Source: Kiloniellales bacterium (GTDB lineage Bacteria > Pseudomonadota > Alphaproteobacteria > Kiloniellales > JAKSDN01). From it: DNA of 14,808 nucleotides. The stretch lies in contig JAKSDN010000034.1 in assembly GCA_022360075.1 (NCBI GenBank), positions 1 to 14,808 of the forward strand, in the 5' to 3' direction. Below the pieces are notes generated by a model, which was given only the letters and a program-made list of their open reading frames with translations, did not search any database and was not told the origin of the DNA. Both the position numbers and the translations under genes were made by a program. Below, piece after piece: positions 7,321 to 14,056 of this stretch. Position 1 is the first letter of the stretch; every line of letters starts with the position of its first letter.

Positions 7321-9324
7321 ATGCGCCTCGACCCCGTGCTCCTCGAGATTCTCAACAACAAGACGACGGCTGCGACAGAGGAGATGGGCCTGGCCCTTCA
7401 GCGCACCGGGCGCACTCTCTATGTCAAGGAGACCGCTGACTTCTGCGCCGCCCTCGCGACCGTGGAGGGGCACTTCTTCGCCTATCCCAAGACCATCGGC
7501 GTATCGGGATTCCTCGATCTCGACTGCGGTCCGACGATCGCGGCCGTCGACGACCTCGAACCCGGTGACGTGATCATCACGAACCACCCCTACCAATCGG
7601 AAGGGCTGGCGACGCATGGGCCCGACCTGCATCTCCTGAAGCCCTACTTCCACGACGGCAGGATCGTCTGCTTCGGCTGGTCGTTCCTTCACTCCTCCGA
7701 TGTCGGCGGCCGGGTTCCCAGCAGCATCTCTCCGACCAGCAAGCAGCTCTTCGAGGAAGGCTTCATGATGCCGCCCATGAAGCTGATGCGCCGCGGGGAG
7801 TTCAACGCCGACCTGCTGCGGCTGTTCAAGGCGAACTGCCGCACACCCGACGACAACATGGGCGATATCAAAGCGATGCTTGCCGCCCTCAATGTCGGCC
7901 AGCGCCGCGTCGCGGCGATCATCGAGCAGCATGGTGTCGAGGCCTTCGAAACAGGCCAGCGGGATCTGATCGACTATGCCGCGCGCAAAGCCAAGGCGGT
8001 TCTGAAGAAGATCCCCAACGGCACGCACCGCTTCACGGACTATCTAGACAACGACATGGTCAGTGACTTTCCGGTTCGGCTTCAAGTGGCCCTGAAGGCC
8101 AGCGACGGACAGGTCACCCTGGACTTCACCGGCAGCGACCCCCAGGTCGAGGCAGCATTGAATGTGCCGACCATGGGCAAGCGCCACGCTTGGCTCACGG
8201 TCCGCATCGGCGCCTTCATCCTGAGCCACGATGAGACGATCCCCTATAACAGCGGCATCTTCTCGGACATAGACGTGGTGGTTCCACGCGGCTGCATCCT
8301 CAACCCTCGATTCCCGGCTGCGGTCGGCGTACGCCACGCCACGGCAATCCGAGTCAACGACCTGCTCAACGGCGCCTTGGGCGTCGCCCTGCCCGATACA
8401 ATGCCGGCCTGCAGCGGCGGCGTCATGATTCCGCTCGTGCTCGCCGAAGACGACCCCTTGTCCGGCCGGTCCAAGGTCAGCGTCGTGGAGCCCTTGATCG
8501 GCGGCACCGGCGCGCGCCTGGGCGCGGACGGTGTCGACGGTCGCGACAGCAGTATCTCCAACATGGCCAACAATCCCATTGAGATGGTCGAGGCGGACTC
8601 CGGCGTCGTCATCCAGGAGTACGCCCTGAGATGCGACAGCGGCGGTGCCGGCAAGTGGCGCGGTGGCGTTGGCTTGACACTGACCGTCGAGATCCTGAAC
8701 CAAGGCGGACAGATCCTGGCTCGTGGCATGGAGCGATCCCGGTTTCGGCCCTGGGGTCGAAACGGCGGACGAGCTGCGGCGGCGGCCCACACCGTCCTCA
8801 ATATCGGCTCCAATCACGAGCGCGACATCGGCAAGATCGACGTTCTCTCCGTCGACAAGGGCGACCGTCTGACCGTGATGACTCCGGGCGGCGGCGGTTT
8901 CGGAGACCCCTTCGAACGCGACCCCGCCTTGGTCGCACAAGACGTGCGTCAGGGCCTTGTCAGCGAGGATACGGCGCGCCTCGACTTCGGGGTCGCCATC
9001 GACAACGGAACAGTCGATATGGCGGAAACCGGCCGCCTGCGGGAACGCGGGTCCGGCCCGGAGGCGAAACACCATGACTTCGGCGAAGCGCGGGATGCTT
9101 GGGACACAGCGATCGACGCCGCTTCAATGGACGAACTCAACAGCATTCTTATCCGCCTGCCGCCGTCGCTCTGCCAGCGCCAGCGCCAGGAAATCCTGGC
9201 CTCGGTAGCTCAAGAGCTCAATCCCGCGAATCTCGAAGCTGCGGCACCGCGCATCGGCCTCGCCGATAGGCTCGTGGCGCTGCGCCGTATGGTCGAAGAG
9301 GAGCGTCCATCTGGCGATCGTTAG
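7321..9324 (+). CDS. hyuB: Hydantoinase/oxoprolinase B subunit (HyuB-like), with long C-terminal tail
   Basis: The partner of the A subunit starts 2 bp after its stop, at an ATG giving MRLDPVLLEILNNK, the usual beginning of the family. It has 667 residues. Characteristic segments are ADFCAALATVEGHFFAYP near the N-terminus, PGDVIITNHPYQSEGLATHGPDLH, GWSFLHSSDVGG, the central ALNVPTMGKRHAW, and the glycine-rich GGGGFGDP (523-530) that normally lies close to the C-terminal end. Here about 135 residues follow it. The first ~35 are the usual 'DVRQGLVSEDTARLDFGV' tail; the remaining ~100 are acidic and basic helix-like sequence with no function I can name. A TTG at 7222 in this frame would lie within the A gene and is rejected. 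It most likely forms an A/B heteromer that carries out ATP-dependent ring opening in the cytoplasm. Confidence 0.93.
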   Translation: MRLDPVLLEILNNKTTAATEEMGLALQRTGRTLYVKETADFCAALATVEGHFFAYPKTIGVSGFLDLDCGPTIAAVDDLEPGDVIITNHPYQSEGLATHGPDLHLLKPYFHDGRIVCFGWSFLHSSDVGGRVPSSISPTSKQLFEEGFMMPPMKLMRRGEFNADLLRLFKANCRTPDDNMGDIKAMLAALNVGQRRVAAIIEQHGVEAFETGQRDLIDYAARKAKAVLKKIPNGTHRFTDYLDNDMVSDFPVRLQVALKASDGQVTLDFTGSDPQVEAALNVPTMGKRHAWLTVRIGAFILSHDETIPYNSGIFSDIDVVVPRGCILNPRFPAAVGVRHATAIRVNDLLNGALGVALPDTMPACSGGVMIPLVLAEDDPLSGRSKVSVVEPLIGGTGARLGADGVDGRDSSISNMANNPIEMVEADSGVVIQEYALRCDSGGAGKWRGGVGLTLTVEILNQGGQILARGMERSRFRPWGRNGGRAAAAAHTVLNIGSNHERDIGKIDVLSVDKGDRLTVMTPGGGGFGDPFERDPALVAQDVRQGLVSEDTARLDFGVAIDNGTVDMAETGRLRERGSGPEAKHHDFGEARDAWDTAIDAASMDELNSILIRLPPSLCQRQRQEILASVAQELNPANLEAAAPRIGLADRLVALRRMVEEERPSGDR

Positions 9325-9353
9325 GCCGCATTCGAGGATACTCGAAAGCGGCC
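9324..9353 (+). promoter_or_regulatory. Intercistronic stem-loop between hyuB and the binding-protein gene
   Basis: GGCCGC (9324-9329) and TTCGAG (9331-9336) pair with CTCGAA (9341-9346) and GCGGCC (9348-9353) around a GATA loop: 12 base pairs with one A/A mismatch. The stem begins on the last base of the hyuB stop codon. No T-run follows, so it is not a standard terminator. Stem-loops beside binding-protein genes commonly stabilise part of an operon mRNA or mark a processing site, which is the likely role here. Confidence 0.7.
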
Positions 9354-9392
9354 GGCCCGCCGTCGATCAACAACCAGACTCAGGGAGACTGC

Positions 9393-10439
9393 ATGATGCA
9401 ACACAAGACACGACGACAAGTCCTCAAGGGGGCCACCACTCTCGGCCTCCTCGGCATGGCACCCTACAAGAAGCTTCTGGCGCAAACCTCTCAGATTACC
9501 GTGACGAGCTTCGGCGGCATTTGGGAGGAAGCCGTCCGCGACATCTTTGTCGCCGAGTTCACGAAGAGAACGGGCGTCAACGCGGAGGTGCAGATCGGCG
9601 GCCCCTCTCAATGGATGAGTCAGATCGAAGCCAACCTGCAATCGCCCCCGATCGATGTCCTGGTCAACACGATCGACCTGGCCCTCATTGCCGGCAAGAC
9701 CGGTCTGGTCGAGAAGATCACCGTCGACAAGGCACCCAACCTGGCAAAGATCCCATCTCGATTCACCGATGTTGTCGATGGGTGGGGCACCTGCTTCGAC
9801 TACGGCGCCGCCGGTCTCGCCTACAATCGCGAGCGGCTTCCCAATCCGCCGAAGAGCTTCGTCGAGTTCGTCGACCGCTGCGCGGCGGGCGAGTTCGTGG
9901 CTTCGCTGCCCAGCATCGCCTATTCGCCGACCCCGCAGATCCTGCTTTGGTCTCTTGCCGACGTCTTCGGCGGTGGCGTCGATAACCTCGATCCGGCTTT
10001 CGAGGCGATCAAGCGCATGCGCGACAACGCCGTGTTCTACGGCGGCGCGACGGAGTTTCTCAATCACCTGGCCAGCGGAGAAGCCGATATCGGAATCTAC
10101 TGGGACGGCCGCACTTGGGCCTACTATGACACCGGGGCGACCTGGATCGATTTCATCAACCCGACAGAGGGCGCGGTGATGAATCCGGTTGTCGTCCAGA
10201 AGGTCAAGAATTCGCCGGACGTGGCCTGGGACTACATCGACGTTATGCTCGATGCCGCCCCGCAAACGCGCTTCGCCGAGGTTCTCAACTATGGCGTCAC
10301 GAACGTCGACGTGGTCTACCCGCCGGAGCTCGAAAAGCGAATCACCGATTGGGAGGCCACGCGCTGGCCCCCGTTCGCCGAGTTCGGCCCCCTGATCTCG
10401 GAGTGGGTTGACCGCTGGAACCGCGAAATCGGTACCTGA
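9393..10439 (+). CDS. Periplasmic solute-binding protein, PotD-like (ABC importer)
   Basis: A 348-residue extracellular solute-binding protein of the spermidine/putrescine type. The N-terminus has a twin-arginine signal (KTRRQVLKG, then hydrophobic ATTLGLLGMA) with likely cleavage near the end of KKLLAQ (residue ~30), so export in folded form by Tat is plausible. The mature part has the family pattern: ITVTSFGGIWEEAVRDIFVAEF at the start, DVLVNTIDLALIAGKTGLVE, the hinge-region GWGTCFDYGAAGLAYNRERL, and GEADIGIYWDGRTWAYY. A good AGGGAG ribosome site (9382-9387) precedes two consecutive ATGs. Spacing is 5 bases to ATG 9393 and 8 to ATG 9396, so the second may be the real start. It is the only gene in the operon with a sizeable leader (68 bp, containing a stem-loop). 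This fits separate, stronger expression of the binding protein. The ligand is unknown. Confidence 0.92.
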   Translation: MMQHKTRRQVLKGATTLGLLGMAPYKKLLAQTSQITVTSFGGIWEEAVRDIFVAEFTKRTGVNAEVQIGGPSQWMSQIEANLQSPPIDVLVNTIDLALIAGKTGLVEKITVDKAPNLAKIPSRFTDVVDGWGTCFDYGAAGLAYNRERLPNPPKSFVEFVDRCAAGEFVASLPSIAYSPTPQILLWSLADVFGGGVDNLDPAFEAIKRMRDNAVFYGGATEFLNHLASGEADIGIYWDGRTWAYYDTGATWIDFINPTEGAVMNPVVVQKVKNSPDVAWDYIDVMLDAAPQTRFAEVLNYGVTNVDVVYPPELEKRITDWEATRWPPFAEFGPLISEWVDRWNREIGT

Positions 10440-10462
10440 TATCCGAGTCCGGCAAACCCAGC

Positions 10463-11368
10463 ATGACCGCGGAAGCGGAAACGACGAGCGGGCGACGGCG
10501 TGCCGCTCAGAAGGTCAAGACTAAGCTCCGCGCCTATAGCCCGGTAGGCCTGAATTGGGTCTGGCCTGCCGGGCTCTTTCTCTGCGCGTTCTTCTTGGCG
10601 CCATTGGTCGAAGTGGGGCGGCGCAGCTTCGAGGCGTCGCGCGGCGCCGAGACCGGGTTTGTGCTCTCCCAGTACGACCGGCTGCTGTTCGACAGCTTCT
10701 ACCTTGGCGTCATCGGCGAGACGATCGGCCTTAGCCTCGTCACCACGATCGTCTGCGTCCTCATCGGTTATCCCGTAGCCTACTTCATGGTGCGCCATGC
10801 CGGACGCTGGCACAGCGTGATCATCTTCCTGCTGATCACGCCTTTGCTGACGTCGATCATCATGCGGACCTATGGCTGGAGAGTCATCCTGGCCCGGCGT
10901 GGACTCGTCAACGAGACCCTGATGGACCTCGGCCTGATCGACGCGCCGCTGCGCTGGCTGAACAGCCCGGAAGCGATCGTCATCGGCCTCGTGCACGTGC
11001 TGGTGCCCTTCATGGTGCTGTCGATCGCCGCGGTGCTTCAGGGAATCGACAGGTCCTTGGAGGAAAGCGCCCGAATCCTGGGTGCCAGCCGCCCGCGCAC
11101 CTTCTGGCGGGTCACCCTGCCCCTCAGCCTCGACGGCGTCGGCACCGGGGCGATCCTGGTCTTCATGCTGGCCAATGGCAGCTTCGTAACGCTGCTGCTG
11201 CTTGGCGGTGGGACGCTTCAAACGCTGCCACTGCTGATCTATCAGCAGTTCAACATAACGCGAGATTTCGCCTTCGCCGCGGCGATGAGCAACGTGCTCC
11301 TGGTCCTCGCCGTTGCGTGTCTCTACCTGCAGCTTCGGCTGATCAAGCGCCGGGGCGTGATCGGATGA
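10463..11368 (+). CDS. ABC transporter permease, PotB-like
   Basis: This inner-membrane subunit of the importer has 301 residues. Hydrophobic segments at about 32-48, 84-110, 117-135, 170-193, 225-248 and 270-292 give the six-helix plan usual for PotB. The cytoplasmic EAA loop that docks on the ATPase reads LEESARILGAS...WRVTLP (199-220). The N-terminus has a ~28-residue basic stretch (RRRAAQKVKTKLR) before the first helix, consistent with a cytoplasmic start. ATG 10463 comes 23 bp after the binding-protein stop with no strong Shine-Dalgarno, so translational coupling is possible. Its stop overlaps the next gene's ATG (ATGA at 11365-11368). Confidence 0.92.
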   Translation: MTAEAETTSGRRRAAQKVKTKLRAYSPVGLNWVWPAGLFLCAFFLAPLVEVGRRSFEASRGAETGFVLSQYDRLLFDSFYLGVIGETIGLSLVTTIVCVLIGYPVAYFMVRHAGRWHSVIIFLLITPLLTSIIMRTYGWRVILARRGLVNETLMDLGLIDAPLRWLNSPEAIVIGLVHVLVPFMVLSIAAVLQGIDRSLEESARILGASRPRTFWRVTLPLSLDGVGTGAILVFMLANGSFVTLLLLGGGTLQTLPLLIYQQFNITRDFAFAAAMSNVLLVLAVACLYLQLRLIKRRGVIG

Positions 11369-12189
11369 GCGCAGGGTCGCACAGCGCGCCGACGGGCGAA
11401 CGCCAGGAACGCTTTGTTCTCGCGATCGTCGTCGTTGCCTTCTTCGTCTTCATGCTGGCGCCGATCCTGATCGTTGTCGTGGTCTCCTTCACGGAAGTCG
11501 ACTATGTCGCTTTCCCGATCACGGGATTCTCGCTTCGCTGGTTTCATCGCATCGTCGAATATCGACCTTTCATCGACGCGCTGGTCGTGACGATACAGGT
11601 CGCGGTGCTATCCACGGCCCTGGCCTGCTTGATCGGCGTGCCCGCGGCGCTCGCCCTGGTCCGCAGCCGTGCCAAGAGCGCCGAATCCCTGATGACGTTC
11701 CTCCTGTCGCCCTTGTCGATGCCGATGATCGTCCTCGGCCTCGGCCTGCTGTTCTACTTGTCCTGGATCGGCCTCGGCATCTCCATGACCTCGCTGGTGA
11801 TCGCCCATACGATCGTCAGCCTGCCCTACATCATTCGCACCGTGGCCGGAGTCTACCGCGGTGTGTCTCGGGACTTCGAGGAGGGAGCGGCGATCCTCGG
11901 CGCCAACCGGTGGCAGATTTTTCATCGCATCACCTTGCCGCAGATCAAGCCCGGGATCTTCGCCGGCGCCACCTTTTCGATCCTGATCTCGGTGGACAAC
12001 CTGCCGATCTCCTTCTTCTTCGGCAGCACCACGACCAACACCCTCCCCGTCGTGATGCTGAGCTACCTGGAGCACCAGTTCGATCCATCGATAGCCGCGC
12101 TCAGCACGGTTCAGCTCGCGATCGCGGTCGTCGGCCTGGCGGTGGTCGAACGGCTTTATGGCCTGCGTCACATGGGAACGCCGACATGA
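11365..12189 (+). CDS. ABC transporter permease, PotC-like
   Basis: The second membrane subunit, 274 residues. It begins with a first helix at about 17-41, carries FSLRWFHRI (55-63) as in PotC proteins, and has further hydrophobic segments near 70-98, 107-135, 140-163, 196-220 and 245-264. The EAA loop is FEEGAAILGANRW...RITLP (171-192). ATG 11365 is chosen over an in-frame upstream start at 11317 because it lies exactly in the ATGA overlap with the PotB-like gene and avoids reading through that gene's last helix. The stop again overlaps the next ATG (12186-12189). With the ATPase, binding protein and first permease it completes a four-part importer. Confidence 0.92.
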   Translation: MSAGSHSAPTGERQERFVLAIVVVAFFVFMLAPILIVVVVSFTEVDYVAFPITGFSLRWFHRIVEYRPFIDALVVTIQVAVLSTALACLIGVPAALALVRSRAKSAESLMTFLLSPLSMPMIVLGLGLLFYLSWIGLGISMTSLVIAHTIVSLPYIIRTVAGVYRGVSRDFEEGAAILGANRWQIFHRITLPQIKPGIFAGATFSILISVDNLPISFFFGSTTTNTLPVVMLSYLEHQFDPSIAALSTVQLAIAVVGLAVVERLYGLRHMGTPT

Positions 12190-13229
12190 GCACCGCCCAG
12201 ATACAGGTCGCGGTACTGGGCGCCCGCAGCCTCTTGGGCCAATATCTGCTGCAACGCCTCGACCGGCACACGACTTTCACGGTCACTGCACTGGCCGATC
12301 TCGACACGGCCGGCGGACGCAGCTACGGCGAGGCGGTCACCTGGCGGCACCCCCGTCCGATGCCACGAGACCTGCGGACATTGCCGCTCCATCGCAGCGA
12401 AGACGCGCTCAGTTGCGATCTCGTGCTGTCCCTGCTGCCCGACGGCCAGGCCGAAGCGAGCGAGCGTAGCCTGGCGCGCCGCGGCCACACCGTAGTCACG
12501 CACGCGGAAGACCTTCGCCTGGCAGAGGATGTTCCCTTGATCCTGCCCGGGGTGAATGGCGAGGCGGCCGTCCGTGATGACGCGGCGCGCGATCGCGGTC
12601 GTGCCGGTGGCGAGCCTGAGGGCGGACGCATCTATGCGACGCCCAACTGTACGACCGTCCTTTTGGGCTTGCCGCTCAAGGCGCTCGATCAGGCGTTTGG
12701 GATCGAGGCGGTGACCGTGACCGCTCTACAGGCCGTATCCGGCGCGGATCTGCCCGGACTGCCGTGGTTTTCCATTCATGACACTCTGATGACCAGCCTG
12801 CGAGGCGAAGAAGCGGCGCTCGAGTCGGAAACGAGGCGGCTCTTCGGCGCCGCCTTTCCAATATCGGTGCAGGCGGTCCGCGTGCCGGTGACCCGAGGCC
12901 ATGCCCTGGCGGTATCCGTGGCGCTTCGCAAGAAGGCGACGCCGGACGAAGCGCAAGCGGCGCTCGATGCTTATGGCACCGACCCTCCGGTCCAGCACTG
13001 CGACTCGCCCAGCCGACCGATCAAGGTCGTGGCGAGACCTCCGGCCGGCTGGCGCGACAGCTTGGACCACGGTACTGGCGACACGATACTCGTCAGCGCG
13101 CTGTCACGCTGTCCGGTTGCCGATCTGCGGTTCGTCGTCAGCGGCGACAATCTTCACCGGGGCGTCGTGACGACCATGCTGAGCGTCGCCGAACTGCTGG
13201 CGCCGACCGGCATCAAGTTCCCGACATGA
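12186..13229 (+). CDS. Archaeal/fungal-type aspartate-semialdehyde dehydrogenase homologue
   Basis: The 347-residue protein follows the archaeal-type ASADH pattern throughout: an N-terminal Rossmann segment, VTALADLDTAGGRSYGEAVTW (33-53), DVPLILPGVN (115-124), the catalytic cysteine in PNCTTV (C155), LQAVSGADLPGLPWFSIHD (181-199), the base histidine in RVPVTRGHA (H239), and the C-terminal SGDNLHRGVVTTMLSVAELL. ASADH makes aspartate semialdehyde from aspartyl phosphate with NADPH; the reverse, oxidative direction or another semialdehyde is likely in a catabolic operon. Two oddities: the nucleotide loop reads GARSLLG instead of GATGxVG, and there is an extra ~10-residue Arg/Gly/Glu-rich insert before the catalytic cysteine (about 133-147). 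ATG 12186 overlaps the PotC stop. Being operon-bound, it is probably not the cell's lysine/threonine-pathway enzyme. Confidence 0.85.
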   Translation: MSTAQIQVAVLGARSLLGQYLLQRLDRHTTFTVTALADLDTAGGRSYGEAVTWRHPRPMPRDLRTLPLHRSEDALSCDLVLSLLPDGQAEASERSLARRGHTVVTHAEDLRLAEDVPLILPGVNGEAAVRDDAARDRGRAGGEPEGGRIYATPNCTTVLLGLPLKALDQAFGIEAVTVTALQAVSGADLPGLPWFSIHDTLMTSLRGEEAALESETRRLFGAAFPISVQAVRVPVTRGHALAVSVALRKKATPDEAQAALDAYGTDPPVQHCDSPSRPIKVVARPPAGWRDSLDHGTGDTILVSALSRCPVADLRFVVSGDNLHRGVVTTMLSVAELLAPTGIKFPT

Positions 13230-14056
13230 GCGCACGACCGACGATGGCGACCGCCCTAGACCACGTCGTCCTCCTGGTCACGGACCTCGACAGGGCGGCC
13301 CAGGGTTTCAGTCAGATGGGCTTCGTCGTTACGCCGGAGTCTCGCCATTCCATAGGCAGCCGGAACCGATGCGTCATGCTGGCGGACCGTAGCTATATCG
13401 AGCTGCTCGACATCACCGAGCGGCGTGGCGGAGACAGCGACTTCCACGAGCTGATGAGGCGCGGCGGTGGCTTGGCCGGACTCGCGTTCCGCGCGGACTC
13501 CTTGGCCCAGACGCGCCGACGACTTGCGGCGGACGGGATTCCAACACGGGAAATCCAGCACTTCAGCCGACCTATCGGGACTGGCGAGCGAATGGAACTG
13601 GCGGAGTGCGCCGTCTGTCACATCCCCTTGGAGGTCAGTGGGGATTACAAACTCTTCTACTGCGACCAACTGACGCCTGACCGGCTCTGGACCGACGAGA
13701 CGACGGCACACCCCAACGGCGCCGACGCCTTGGTCGGCGTGCGGCTCGCCGTGTCCGAGCCGCTTCACTTCGCCACTTCCCTCAATAGCGTTCTAGGCAA
13801 TCGTCAGTCCGCCCAGACCGAGACTCTGGAAGACGCCGCCGGACGCCGGTTCGGTCTGGAACAGCGCGGACAGGATACGACCGGCGCGACGCTGGAGCTG
13901 ACAGTGCCGGATTGCCAAGCCCTGGCCGACCGCCTGCGGGCCAAGAGCATCGACCACCGAATCGCGGCGAACGGCAGTCTTTCCATCCCGGCAACTGCCG
14001 TACACGACGTCCGCCTGGTCCTTTCACCGCAGCGGCCAAAGGAGGATACGGAATGA
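13226..14056 (+). CDS. Glyoxalase-like VOC-superfamily protein
   Basis: A 276-residue protein with a VOC (glyoxalase/bleomycin-resistance/dioxygenase) beginning: LDHVVLLVTDLDRAAQGFSQMGFVVTPE (11-38), then RNRCVMLADRSYIELLDI, where H13 and the glutamate of YIELLD are candidate metal ligands. A second, weaker half starts at ADALVGVRLAVSEPLHFATSL, as expected for paired beta-alpha-beta-beta-beta modules; it resembles the Glyoxalase_3 type of single-chain proteins. The reaction is unknown: family members include isomerases, lyases, hydrolases and dioxygenases. Its ATG overlaps the dehydrogenase stop (ATGA 13226-13229); a second ATG at 13244 is possible but breaks the overlap pattern. It presumably acts on an intermediate of this pathway. 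Confidence 0.82.
   Translation: MSARPTMATALDHVVLLVTDLDRAAQGFSQMGFVVTPESRHSIGSRNRCVMLADRSYIELLDITERRGGDSDFHELMRRGGGLAGLAFRADSLAQTRRRLAADGIPTREIQHFSRPIGTGERMELAECAVCHIPLEVSGDYKLFYCDQLTPDRLWTDETTAHPNGADALVGVRLAVSEPLHFATSLNSVLGNRQSAQTETLEDAAGRRFGLEQRGQDTTGATLELTVPDCQALADRLRAKSIDHRIAANGSLSIPATAVHDVRLVLSPQRPKEDTE

Noticed and set aside
8044..9075. 343-residue minus-strand frame opposite hyuB (and similar frames at 6050-7159, 9321-10265, 10316-11221, 11608-12171)
   Set aside because: All lie opposite genes with strong family motifs, none has recognisable domains or a ribosome site, and they would disrupt a continuous operon.
9324..9353. Stem-loop as a factor-independent terminator
   Set aside because: No T-run follows, and the next gene of the same importer lies 40 bp downstream.
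11910..12185. Upstream extension of the dehydrogenase frame into the PotC gene
   Set aside because: The extra N-terminus is an out-of-frame reading of the permease; ATG 12186 gives the proper Rossmann start and the ATGA overlap.
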